Source of the DNA: an uncultured Bacteroidota bacterium
GTDB lineage: Bacteria; Bacteroidota; Bacteroidia; Chitinophagales; Chitinophagaceae
NCBI GenBank assembly: GCA_946479055.1
Contig: CAMLEX010000105.1
Location: 1-10,624 of the forward strand
Reading direction: 5' to 3'
Length of the DNA: 10,624 nt
Shown: positions 1-7,316 of the stretch, one piece after another
Numbering within the stretch: the first letter of the stretch is position 1
Layout of the letters: each line of letters opens with the position of its first letter
Position numbers and translations under genes: made by a program
The notes under the pieces: model-generated
Seen by the model: only the letters and a program-made list of their open reading frames with translations
Told to the model about the DNA's origin: nothing
Database searches by the model: none

Positions 1-418
1 TGACCTGTTGCCACCCTGAAGCTGTTTCACCCGTGAAGGTAGCTTCAGCGAGTTTGGCGCCAGTACTGCTCCATAAATGACCGATATGCGTACCGGTATT
101 GCCTGCCGCTTTATAAAAACGAAGACCAGTAATATAACCGGCTTGTGTAACGCGGAATTTTACTCCTACTTCAATAGGCTGGCCATCATTACCAAGATTT
201 GCCGAAACAGTTGTTGTGGAAGGAAATATATTGTATGGTGTAGCTACCGCCAATGCCATTATATTGCCGCTGATCGGTGGTGTTGCGGAAGTTGTTAGGT
301 CACTTCCCCTGCTAAATTCCTGGATTGATTGATCGTGTCTGCAGCTGATAAATAGAACTGCGCTAACCAAAAATGCGGAGATTGCCCTCTTAGAGGACCA
401 AGGATATTGGACTTTCAT
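1..418 (-). CDS. DUF4082-domain lipoprotein, N-terminal part (runs off window)
   Basis: Reading the minus strand from the ATG at 418 gives 139 open codons up to the window edge, so the C-terminus is missing. Residues about 12-26 form a short hydrophobic signal ending in LFISC, a plausible though imperfect lipobox with Cys26 as the lipidated residue, which suggests an outer-membrane or periplasmic lipoprotein. Residues about 60-139 match the family DUF4082 from memory: PYNIFP, then a GVKFR strand (85-89), GLRFYKAAGNTGTH (98-111), LWSSTG (115-120) and TFTGETASGWQQV (127-139). In Bacteroidota this domain often occurs in large multidomain surface or secreted proteins with Ig-like or carbohydrate-related modules. 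The function of DUF4082 is not known. The gene is divergent from the pectin cassette, so a shared role is possible but not shown. The domain call is firm; the full length and role are unknown. Confidence 0.85.
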   Translation of the reverse strand, partial: MKVQYPWSSKRAISAFLVSAVLFISCRHDQSIQEFSRGSDLTTSATPPISGNIMALAVATPYNIFPSTTTVSANLGNDGQPIEVGVKFRVTQAGYITGLRFYKAAGNTGTHIGHLWSSTGAKLAEATFTGETASGWQQV

Positions 419-846
419 CAATGGTGATTTTTTTTTGCGTTCATGTCTCAACAAGTATGCCAACCATTAACTTAGATCAATAAATTTTTATATTCAAGTA
501 ATTTAATATTCGGGTCATAGAAACCGGGCAAGATTTCCTGCCAGTTTTAAAAACATGTGTATTTCCGGATCTTTTGCTTCTACTAAGCGAAGCCGAAGTA
601 TTTCATCAATTGAAAAGAAAGAATATTAGTAAAAAAATTAGTAAAGAAGGTATTGAATGGCAATTATATTGATGCAATAACAATTGAAAAGGTATGATCC
701 GGCGATGCTTCAGTGACCTTTATCAGCAAGCAGATAAACTAATCATGCACAAAAAAAATTGTCAATATAATTTCGTTAAAGGACTTTTGGTGTTCACTTT
801 CAAATCTTATTAATCATGTACCGACAGATCGAATAAATAAATAAAA
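419..846. other. 428-bp intergenic region between divergent genes
   Basis: The spacer separates two divergently transcribed genes and should hold both promoters. I see no convincing gene. One frame between about 500 and 671 is open for roughly 50 codons but has no usable start codon and no recognisable product. An 11-bp direct repeat CAATTGAAAAG lies at 607-617 and 681-691, and ATTAGTAAA is repeated at 625-633 and 637-645. On the plus strand TTTG (786-789) is followed after 21 nt by TAATCATG (811-818), a weak promoter candidate for the gene starting at 847. Confidence 0.6.
450..480 (-). promoter_or_regulatory. Possible promoter for the DUF4082 lipoprotein gene
   Basis: On the minus strand a TTG (478-480) lies 20 nt before TACTTGTT (450-457), a partial match to the Bacteroidota TTTG / TAnnTTTG pattern, about 30 nt before the ATG at 418. 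The -7 element is imperfect, so this is only a candidate. Confidence 0.25.
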
Positions 847-1713
847 ATGAAAAGTAAAATTGGAATTCTTTTTTCTGTAATATTTATTGCTCTTTTGTTT
901 GGCTTTATGCCTGGGAAAAAAAAGATCCCCCTTTTAGGTATAGTAGCTCTATTAGAACAGGATAGCCTTATTTATTCATCGGGCTTTCGGATGCTGGGAG
1001 AATCGGTAGGCAAAATGCTTTCTCCATCATTAACGGAAGAACAATTTCAGCAAAATCTTATCCGTATAAAATCGGCACGATGTAAAGTATATCTGTGCAA
1101 TATTTTCTTTCCCGGCAACATTAAAATTGCAGGCCCGGAGGTGGATGAGGATCGGGTATTAAGTTATGCAGATACCGTTTTTTCAAGAGCAAAAAAAACG
1201 GGTATAGGTTTTATTGTTTTAGGCAGCGGCGGGGCACGCAGGATTCCTAAAGACTATGATGTTGAAAAAGCAATGGCTGATTTTGCAGTGTTGTGCCGGA
1301 AGCTGGCTATAGTAGCAAGCAAATATGGAATTATGATTGCCCTCGAAAACCTTCAGACGGCCGAAACCAATTTTCTTACCACACTAAAATCTGCTGCAGA
1401 ACTAGTGAGAGCCGTGGATCATTCAAATTTTAAATTGAATGCGGATATCTTTCACATGATGAGGGAAAGATATCCGCCACAAAGTATCGTTGATGCGGAG
1501 GATATATTAGTCTATTGTGAAATTGCTGAAAAACAAAACCGGTCATTGCCCGGCGTACAGGGCGATGATTTTAAACCATATTTAAGGGCTTTGAGAAAAG
1601 CCAAATATAAGGGTCATATTTTTATCGAAGGAAATACGAACAATCCCGGTAATGACATACCTCTTTCTTTTAAATATCTTACTAAACAGATTGAGGAGGT
1701 TTATGCTGAATAA
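847..1713 (+). CDS. Secreted sugar phosphate isomerase/epimerase-like TIM-barrel protein
   Basis: This 288-residue protein has the layout of the xylose-isomerase-like TIM-barrel (AP endonuclease 2) superfamily, which includes sugar isomerases and epimerases. Residues about 5-21 form a hydrophobic signal or membrane segment, so it is probably exported to the periplasm. Family blocks are FIVLGSGGARRIP (122-134), the metal-ligand glutamate in IALEN (Glu167), NADIFHM (Asp200, His203), NRSLPG (Arg232), GDDFKPYLRAL (239-249) and the final glutamate in HIFIEGN (Glu261). The loop that normally carries a metal-binding histidine (CHIAEK in relatives, from memory) reads CEIAEK here, placing Glu225 at that position. 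The preceding gap holds only a weak promoter candidate, and the GH28 gene follows 223 bp later on the same strand. The substrate is unknown; a galacturonate- or rhamnose-derived sugar is inferred from context only. Confidence 0.82.
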   Translation: MKSKIGILFSVIFIALLFGFMPGKKKIPLLGIVALLEQDSLIYSSGFRMLGESVGKMLSPSLTEEQFQQNLIRIKSARCKVYLCNIFFPGNIKIAGPEVDEDRVLSYADTVFSRAKKTGIGFIVLGSGGARRIPKDYDVEKAMADFAVLCRKLAIVASKYGIMIALENLQTAETNFLTTLKSAAELVRAVDHSNFKLNADIFHMMRERYPPQSIVDAEDILVYCEIAEKQNRSLPGVQGDDFKPYLRALRKAKYKGHIFIEGNTNNPGNDIPLSFKYLTKQIEEVYAE

Positions 1714-1936
1714 GAACTCAGCTATCAATACAGTATTAACCAATCCCCCGCATTGGACTATCAGCAGCTCAGGACACTTCAGGACGGCTAAGATTTTCTA
1801 TTGAGTACTTTGCATAACTAATGTATTGCTATGCTGTTACCAACTTTAATCAACTTCGGTTTTATTCTTCTGTTTTTTCAGTCCCGCATCATTAACTATT
1901 CTGCACAATTAAGAAATACCTAACCCGGAATCAGTT

Positions 1937-3376
1937 ATGAAAAAAAATAAAGTATGCCTGCTACTACTATTACTATGCTTGGCGACTAATTTAATGGCAC
2001 AGCAGTTGCCAAAGCTGGAGTGGACAGCGAAAACCGGTGCGAAAAAATTTCCTTCTTCCAAAAAAATATTTAGTGTCAATGATTATGGAGCGGTGAGTGA
2101 TATTGTCACCGTTAATTCATCCTTTATTCAAAAGGCTATTGATGATTGTGCTGCCAAGGGTGGAGGAATTGTAACTTTTAATCCGGGCACTTATGTAACT
2201 GGTTCCATTTTTTTAAAAACAAATGTCCATTTAAGAATTGACAAGGGTGTTTTAATTCTCGGCTCGCAAAACTTTGATGACTATCCCGAAATAGCAACAA
2301 GAATTGCCGGTATTGAAACAACATGGCCCGCCGCATTAATAAATATTATTGGTGCTAAAAATGCGGCTGTAACCGGAACCGGTATTGTAAATGCAAGGGG
2401 AAAATTTTGTTGGGACAAATATTGGACGATGCGGAAAGAATATGACACAAAAGGTTTGCGCTGGATAGTGGATTATGATGCTAAACGGGTACGAACCTTA
2501 TTAGTGCAAAAGTCGTCGGATATCACTATTAAAAACCTGACCTTTAAAAATGCCGGGTTCTGGACAGTTCAATTATTATACTCTGATCATTTAACTGTTG
2601 ATGGGGTAGTCATTAAGAATAATGAAGACGGTAGTGGCCCTAGTACTGATGGCATTGATGTGGATTCATCAAGTTGGGTATTGATTGAAAATTGCGACAT
2701 TGATTGTAACGATGATAATTTTTGTTTGAAAGCCGGGAGGGACTGGGATGGACTCCGGGTAAATATACCAACTGAATATGTGGTGATCAGGAAATGTATT
2801 GCCCGAAGGGGCGCAGGGCTGGTTACGCTGGGCAGTGAAACGAGCGGAAGTATCCGGCATATATTGGCAACTGATCTGCATGCAAAAAATACAGATAACG
2901 GGTTGCGGGTAAAATCAGCTACTACAAGGGGCGGTGTTATTGAAGATATTTATTTCCTCAATTCTGCTCTTGATTCTATTAATAATGTGTTCCAGTTTAA
3001 TTTAAACTGGTATCCGGCGTATAGCTATTCCGAATTGCCAAAAGGATATGTGTATGACTCTGTTCCTGCACACTGGAAAGCGATGTTGCAGAAAGTAACA
3101 CCGGCTTCAAAAGGAATTCCGGTGGCAAAAGATTTTTACATCAACAATATAAAAGCAAGCAATGCTAAAAATGCATTTGTAGCATCAGGACTGGAACAAT
3201 CAACATTGAAAAATTTTAATTTTTCAAACAGCGCAATTGCGGCTGAATCGTTGGGAACAATGGAATTGACAGAAGGCTGGAAGTTTAACAACCTGAAACT
3301 GGATATTAAGAAAAAGATTGAAAAAAAAGCAACTAAGCCAGGAGGAATAGAACATGAAGAACGGCTGAAAGGATAA
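1937..3376 (+). CDS. Secreted glycoside hydrolase family 28 (polygalacturonase-type)
   Basis: GH28 enzymes hydrolyse alpha-galacturonosyl bonds in pectin (homogalacturonan or rhamnogalacturonan) with inversion. The 479-residue protein starts with a clear signal peptide, likely cleaved after NLMA (residue 21). Residues about 46-120 form the N-terminal pectate-lyase-3-like part of the right-handed beta-helix (VNDYGA, then IQKAIDDCAAKGGGIV, then GTYVTGSIFLKTNVHL). GH28 motifs follow in order: STDGID (Asp238), NDD (Asp259, Asp260), GSETSGSI (299-306) and RVK (Arg324, Lys326). The usual GHG motif reads GAG (292-294), so the conserved histidine is an alanine. The last 25 residues are rich in lysine and glutamate, with no type IX sorting domain visible. 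It lies between the epimerase-like and CE12 genes. The family call is firm; endo or exo mode and exact substrate cannot be read from the sequence. Confidence 0.92.
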   Translation: MKKNKVCLLLLLLCLATNLMAQQLPKLEWTAKTGAKKFPSSKKIFSVNDYGAVSDIVTVNSSFIQKAIDDCAAKGGGIVTFNPGTYVTGSIFLKTNVHLRIDKGVLILGSQNFDDYPEIATRIAGIETTWPAALINIIGAKNAAVTGTGIVNARGKFCWDKYWTMRKEYDTKGLRWIVDYDAKRVRTLLVQKSSDITIKNLTFKNAGFWTVQLLYSDHLTVDGVVIKNNEDGSGPSTDGIDVDSSSWVLIENCDIDCNDDNFCLKAGRDWDGLRVNIPTEYVVIRKCIARRGAGLVTLGSETSGSIRHILATDLHAKNTDNGLRVKSATTRGGVIEDIYFLNSALDSINNVFQFNLNWYPAYSYSELPKGYVYDSVPAHWKAMLQKVTPASKGIPVAKDFYINNIKASNAKNAFVASGLEQSTLKNFNFSNSAIAAESLGTMELTEGWKFNNLKLDIKKKIEKKATKPGGIEHEERLKG

Positions 3377-3379
3377 GAG

Positions 3380-3442
3380 GAGTTGAATACTATGAATTAA
3401 GAAAAATGTTCAACTCAATTTTCAATGCTCAATATTCAATTC
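3380..3442. repeat. Heptamer-repeat inverted element between GH28 and CE12 genes
   Basis: The right part is four head-to-tail copies of the degenerate heptamer TCAATNN (3415-3421, 3422-3428, 3429-3435, 3436-3442). The left part, GAGTTGAATA (3380-3389), pairs with TATTCAATTC (3433-3442) with one G-T wobble. Alternatively its first 8 bases pair perfectly with TTCAACTC (3409-3416). It starts 3 bases after the GH28 stop codon. It could act as an mRNA processing or stability hairpin between two genes of the cassette, or be a dispersed genomic repeat. Confidence 0.6.
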
Positions 3443-3470
3443 TTTTAAAGGATTAAAGAAGGAAAATTAT

Positions 3471-3489
3471 TAACCAGGTTAGTTGGTTA
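3471..3489 (+). promoter_or_regulatory. Small dyad in the CE12 leader
   Basis: TAACCA (3471-3476) and TGGTTA (3484-3489) form a perfect 6-bp dyad with a 7-nt spacer, ending 19 nt before the CE12 ATG. It could be an operator half-site pair or an RNA hairpin near the translation start. No matching dyad was seen before the neighbouring cassette genes, so the function is open. Confidence 0.3.
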
Positions 3490-3508
3490 TTCAAACAATC
3501 GGAAAAAG

Positions 3509-4294
3509 ATGAAAATAAAACTCCAATTAATTTTTATTCTGCTTGCGGGATTTGCTGTTTGCTCTTCTTTTGTTTTAAGGAAAAAACAAAAACCTGTTTT
3601 CTATATTATCGGCGATTCAACAGTACGCAATGGTGATGGCAATGGGAAAAACCAGCAATGGGGATGGGGTAGTTTTATCGCTGATCATTTTGATACAACA
3701 AAAATCGGTATTCGTAATAATGCCATTGGCGGACGAAGCAGCCGCACTTTTATAACTGAAGGCCGTTGGGATAAAATTCTGGCAACACTTAAAAAAGGAG
3801 ACTATGTGATCATGCAATTTGGCCACAACGACGCAGGCCCGCTGGATGATACAGCCCGTGCAAGAGGAACGATAAAAGGAATCGGTGATGAATCAAAAGA
3901 GATTTATAATCCTATCGCCAAAAAACAGGAGGTGGTTTATACGTATGGCTGGTATATCAGAAAATATATAAGAGAAGCCAAAGCAAAAGGAGCCATCGCT
4001 ATTGTATGCTCCCCTATACCACGCAACGACTGGAAAGAAGGTAAAGTAATGCGGTCTTCAGAAAGTTATGCCAAATGGGCCAATGAAGTGGCTAAACAGG
4101 AAGGTGCTTATTTTATTGACCTGAATGAAATAGTAGCTTCAAAATATGAGGAGATAGGTGCGGAAAAAGTGAAACCATTCTTCCCGGTAGATCATACCCA
4201 TACCAATATTGATGGCGCAAAACTGAATACAGAATTAGTAATAAAGGCTCTTAAGGAAATGAAACCGGGAAAGTTGAAAAAGTATTTACTGTAA
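3509..4294 (+). CDS. Rhamnogalacturonan acetylesterase, CE12 / SGNH hydrolase
   Basis: CE12 enzymes (YesT/RhgT type) remove O-acetyl groups from galacturonate in rhamnogalacturonan, opening the backbone to lyases and hydrolases. The 261-residue protein has an N-terminal signal segment (about 4-22); Cys18 sits in AVCSS, which is not a standard lipobox, so ordinary secretion is more likely than lipidation. All SGNH blocks are present: block I IGDSTV with nucleophile Ser37, block II NNAIGGRSS with the oxyanion glycine near 74-75, block III QFGHNDAGP with Asn107, and block V PVDHTHTNIDGA with Asp228 and His231. The WGWG stretch after block I (51-54) is also typical of CE12. The length fits the family. 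It follows GH28 by 132 bp and precedes GH105 by 95 bp on the same strand, consistent with a rhamnogalacturonan-degrading operon. Confidence 0.93.
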   Translation: MKIKLQLIFILLAGFAVCSSFVLRKKQKPVFYIIGDSTVRNGDGNGKNQQWGWGSFIADHFDTTKIGIRNNAIGGRSSRTFITEGRWDKILATLKKGDYVIMQFGHNDAGPLDDTARARGTIKGIGDESKEIYNPIAKKQEVVYTYGWYIRKYIREAKAKGAIAIVCSPIPRNDWKEGKVMRSSESYAKWANEVAKQEGAYFIDLNEIVASKYEEIGAEKVKPFFPVDHTHTNIDGAKLNTELVIKALKEMKPGKLKKYLL

Positions 4295-4389
4295 AAAAGT
4301 TGGCGCTATGCAACTATTATTTATCAGTTAGTTCAATCATATCGCTGAACATAACAAGGAAACACGCAACTAAAAAGACAAATCGCTGT

Positions 4390-5520
4390 ATGAAAAAATT
4401 AATGCTGCTGCTGATCGTCTCGGGATTCCTATTGCAGGTTGAAGCACAGAAAAAGCTTCCTTCCAAAAAGAAAACATTGAAAGTGCTCAGGCTTACCAAT
4501 AAATATTTTATGGATAAATGGCCGGATGCCGGTAAACCTATTTTTACCAATATTGAAAGACCTTCTAATATCTGGACAAGGGCAGTATATTATGAAGGGT
4601 TGATGGCGCTTTATACAATAGACAAGAAAAAAGAATATTACGATTATGCGCTGCAATGGGGTGAAAAACATAAATGGGGTTTACGGGGTGGAGTAAAAAC
4701 AAGAAATGCTGACAACCAATGTTGCGGGCAAACATATATTGACCTGTACCTGCTGGATAACAGGAACAATCCGGAAAGAGTGCAGGATATTAAAGTCTCT
4801 ATTGATTCGATGAAGCTGACCAGTAAAATTGATGACTGGAATTGGATTGATGCGTTACAAATGGCTATGCCGGTTTTTGTAAAATTGGGCAACCTGTATA
4901 ACGATACCAGCTATTTCAGCAGAATGTATGAGATGTATGCTTTTACCAAATTCAAACATGGCGGTAATGGTTTGTATAATCCTGCAGATAAATTGTGGTG
5001 GAGAGACAAAGATTTTGTACCTCCGTACAAAGAGCCTAATGGTGAAGATTGCTACTGGAGCCGTGGCAACGGTTGGGTGATAGCAGCACTTGCATTAACA
5101 TTAGATGCTTTGCCTGAAACAGATCCGCATTACAACGAATACCTGCAGGATTTTAAAGACATGCTGACGGCCCTGCTACCTATTCAGCGTGAAGATGGTT
5201 ACTGGAATGTGAGCCTGCATGATCCCAACCATTTTGGCGGAAAAGAATTAAGCGGAACGTCTTTATTTATTTATGGTCTGGCATGGGGTATTAATAATAA
5301 TATACTTGATAAAAAAACATATCTCCCCGTTATTACAAAAGCATGGAATGCCATGACGAAGGAATGTGTGCACCCGGATGGAAAATTAGGATATGTGCAG
5401 GGGACAGGTAAAGAACCTAAGGATGGTCAGCCGGTAGGTTACGATAAAACGCCCGATTTTGAGGATTATGGGTTGGGTTGTTTTTTGTTGGCAGGAAGCG
5501 AAATTTATAAGTTAAAATGA
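4390..5520 (+). CDS. Unsaturated rhamnogalacturonyl hydrolase, GH105
   Basis: GH105 enzymes (YteR/YesR type) hydrate and release the 4,5-unsaturated galacturonyl residue from the non-reducing end of oligosaccharides made by rhamnogalacturonan lyases. The ATG at 4390 is chosen because it begins a clear signal peptide (MKKLMLLLIVSGFLLQVEA, likely cut after residue 19). The in-frame TTG at 4300 would add 30 residues of no recognisable character. The mature part (376 residues total) is an alpha/alpha barrel with IWTRAVYYEGLMALY (61-75), GQTYIDLYLLD (113-123), NWIDALQMAMP (151-161) with the expected catalytic Asp154, YWSRGNGW (222-229), the ELSGTS loop (286-291) and a C-terminal DFEDYGLGCFLLAGSEIY. 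No lyase that would make its substrate is in this window. It ends the cassette, followed directly by a terminator. Confidence 0.93.
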   Translation: MKKLMLLLIVSGFLLQVEAQKKLPSKKKTLKVLRLTNKYFMDKWPDAGKPIFTNIERPSNIWTRAVYYEGLMALYTIDKKKEYYDYALQWGEKHKWGLRGGVKTRNADNQCCGQTYIDLYLLDNRNNPERVQDIKVSIDSMKLTSKIDDWNWIDALQMAMPVFVKLGNLYNDTSYFSRMYEMYAFTKFKHGGNGLYNPADKLWWRDKDFVPPYKEPNGEDCYWSRGNGWVIAALALTLDALPETDPHYNEYLQDFKDMLTALLPIQREDGYWNVSLHDPNHFGGKELSGTSLFIYGLAWGINNNILDKKTYLPVITKAWNAMTKECVHPDGKLGYVQGTGKEPKDGQPVGYDKTPDFEDYGLGCFLLAGSEIYKLK

Positions 5521-5523
5521 TCA

Positions 5524-5561
5524 GCCTCATTGCTTAATCTGTTCAACATGAGGCGTTTTTT
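5524..5561 (+). terminator. Terminator after GH105 (end of pectin cassette)
   Basis: GCCTCAT (5524-5530) pairs perfectly with ATGAGGC (5548-5554) across a 17-nt loop and is followed by GTTTTTT. It starts 3 nt after the GH105 stop codon. It is the only convincing terminator between 847 and 5772, which supports co-transcription of the four cassette genes. Confidence 0.75.
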
Positions 5562-5711
5562 ATATACTCCTGGTATTATTTGATTTAAGAAATGGCCGGA
5601 ACCAAATGCCAGGCGAAATCCCTGGAAGTTGGTAAATATTTATAGCAGCTTTGTCCCCTGAAGCATGCCTCCATCTTCCAAATAAAATAGCTGATTCTAC
5701 CTGAATGGAAT

Positions 5712-5742
5712 ATTGTCTTATAGGCATATCTACTTACTTTTG
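5712..5742 (+). promoter_or_regulatory. Promoter, Bacteroidota sigma-70 type
   Basis: ATTG (5712-5715), a 19-nt spacer, then TACTTTTG (5735-5742), a full match to TAnnTTTG. It ends 30 nt before the ATG at 5773. Its position supports starting the gene at 5773, because the longer frame from the TTG at 5713 would start inside the -33 element. Confidence 0.65.
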
Positions 5743-5772
5743 GTATGCCATTTCAAACCAAAAACTATTGCC

Positions 5773-6573
5773 ATGAAAAAGTCAGTATGCTTCATTTGCC
5801 TGATAATGGCTCTTGCATTATCCAACGCAGCTCCAGCACAAGGGATCTTAAAAAAAATCAAAGACAAAGTAAACAAAGCGGTTGATAAGTCCGTTGACAA
5901 AGAAGTAGAAAAGAAAACCGGAGTTCCATCTGAATCATCGCAAACCGGGAATGATAATAGCAACAGTAATAACTCAACAGGCAAACCTACCAATAAAGGC
6001 GGTGGAGGCCTTACCAATACAGAACCACCCGATGTAAAAGCACAGATGACTGAAGCCGAGACAGCACATGGTGCAAAGAATTACAGCGATGCCCGTTATT
6101 CTTTACAACAGGCATTAATGGGTGTCGAGATTCAATTGGGGCGGCAAATATTAAAATCATTACCGGCCACTGTTGTATCTGTACCTGCAGATACTTTGCA
6201 GGATAAAGTAATGAGTACACAATGGGGCTGGAACAATCTGAGCATTCAGCGTGTATATATAAAGGACGACAAACAGCTAACCATAACTATCGGAAATAAT
6301 AGTCTGTATTCCGGAATGATGAGTATGTATTTTTCCAATGCGGGGATGATGGAAGCCAATGCTGAAAAGCAAAACTTTAAACAGGTTAAGGTAAAAGGGA
6401 ATAAAGCGGTCATACAATATGACGACAGTAAAGGTTATACATTGATCATGCAGATGGGACAAACCTCTATGATTGTATGGGAATGTATAAACTTTGCCAA
6501 TGAGCAGGAAGTAATGACTGCCGCCAATAGTTTTGACATTGACGGCATTAAAAAAATGTTAGGTGAACAATAA
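5773..6573 (+). CDS. Secreted protein of unknown function, tandem paralogue A
   Basis: I do not recognise a named family. The 266-residue protein begins with a signal peptide (about 1-23, likely cut at APA-Q or nearby). A lysine-rich amphipathic helix follows (GILKKIKDKVNKAVDKSVDK, 24-43), a type of N-terminus common in exported Bacteroidota proteins, then a low-complexity Asn/Ser/Gly linker (51-82). Residues about 88-266 form the conserved part: a helical block with LQQAL (111-115) and ILKSLP (126-131), then alternating strands (NLSIQRVYI, QLTITIG, QVKVKGNKAVIQY, YTLIMQMGQTSMIVW) and a C-terminal helix. The same order is seen in the next gene, so the two are homologous. The start is set by the signal peptide and the promoter just upstream. 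The role is unknown; a periplasmic or surface location is inferred. Confidence 0.8.
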   Translation: MKKSVCFICLIMALALSNAAPAQGILKKIKDKVNKAVDKSVDKEVEKKTGVPSESSQTGNDNSNSNNSTGKPTNKGGGGLTNTEPPDVKAQMTEAETAHGAKNYSDARYSLQQALMGVEIQLGRQILKSLPATVVSVPADTLQDKVMSTQWGWNNLSIQRVYIKDDKQLTITIGNNSLYSGMMSMYFSNAGMMEANAEKQNFKQVKVKGNKAVIQYDDSKGYTLIMQMGQTSMIVWECINFANEQEVMTAANSFDIDGIKKMLGEQ

Positions 6574-6687
6574 TTAATCACACTGCAAACTATTTTTATG
6601 AAATGAGCCATGATAATGCTTGTCACCAGTCGTGATGATTATTTATGGCGAATTCCATTTGGCCACAAAACAATAAAAAATAAACAA

Positions 6688-7287
6688 ATGAAACAGCTCA
6701 TTATATTATTCGCCCTTTTCTCCTTTGCTAAAATTGGGTTAGCCCAGGATTTTGCCAAAGATATGGCCACCGCAAAAGCTGCCTACAATGCAGGTAAACT
6801 GGAAGAAACACATTTTGCATTGCAACAGGCCATGCAGGAAATTGACATTATAATTGGCAAAGAAGTTTTGAAGTTATTGCCACTTAAAATGGATTCTTTA
6901 ACTACTAATCCAAAAGATGATAATGTTGCTTCCAATGTGGGTTTTATAGGAGCGACCATTCATCGGAGTTATGGAAAATACACAAAGAAGGCTGATTTGT
7001 CTATCATCAGCAATTCTCCTTTGGTTGCCATGTTGAATACTTTCCTGAATACACCCATGTTGGGTGGAATGATGAACGACGGTAACACCAAAACTGTTAA
7101 AGTGCACGGATATAAAGCCAGGTTAGAAAAAAAACCGGGCAACGAAGAAGGTAAAAATGATTACGAATTGCAAGTACCACTCGGTAGTGCCCTGATTACT
7201 TTTACGGTTGATGATTGCAGCGATACAGAAATTCTGGCTATGGCTAATACAATTCCTTTGCCGCAGATCGCCAAATTGATACAGTAA
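6688..7287 (+). CDS. Secreted protein of unknown function, tandem paralogue B
   Basis: This 199-residue protein has a signal peptide, MKQLIILFALFSFAKIGLA, likely cut before Gln20. The in-frame ATG at 6610 would add 26 charged residues in front of the signal and is rejected. The mature part is homologous to paralogue A without A's charged helix and linker. LQQAM (45-49) to LKLLP (61-65) aligns with 10 identities in 21 positions by my hand alignment, and the VKVHGYKARL strand (138-147), a GSALITF strand (166-172) and the final helix EILAMANTIPLPQIAKLI correspond too. The layout of helices, a beta-sheet with a V-x-V-x-G-x-K-A strand and a closing helix recalls small periplasmic lipoprotein-like folds, but no family can be named. 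It lies 114 bp after paralogue A and is probably co-transcribed. Confidence 0.8.
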   Translation: MKQLIILFALFSFAKIGLAQDFAKDMATAKAAYNAGKLEETHFALQQAMQEIDIIIGKEVLKLLPLKMDSLTTNPKDDNVASNVGFIGATIHRSYGKYTKKADLSIISNSPLVAMLNTFLNTPMLGGMMNDGNTKTVKVHGYKARLEKKPGNEEGKNDYELQVPLGSALITFTVDDCSDTEILAMANTIPLPQIAKLIQ

Positions 7288-7316
7288 AGGATAAGATATT
7301 TTGAAGTTATAAACAG

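Noticed and set aside
77..298. 73-codon plus-strand open frame
   Set aside because: It is antisense to the DUF4082 lipoprotein gene, whose protein has clear family similarity; the plus-strand product is Cys-rich nonsense.
500..671. Open frame of about 50 codons upstream of the epimerase-like gene
   Set aside because: No usable start codon and no recognisable protein similarity; may be chance or an old remnant.
1806..1813. TACTTTGC as a promoter for the GH28 gene
   Set aside because: It only partly fits TAnnTTTG, has no -33 element at the right distance, and lies about 120 nt before the gene.
1831..1923. 30-codon ORF (MLLPTLINFGFILLFFQ...) just before the GH28 gene
   Set aside because: Hydrophobic and short, with no promoter or known relative; hydrophobicity is expected from a T-rich leader.
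4300..4389. TTG-started 30-residue extension of the GH105 protein
   Set aside because: The ATG at 4390 begins a clean signal peptide, while the extension would bury it inside the chain.
6610..6687. 26-residue extension of paralogue B
   Set aside because: It would place charged residues in front of an obvious signal peptide starting at 6688.
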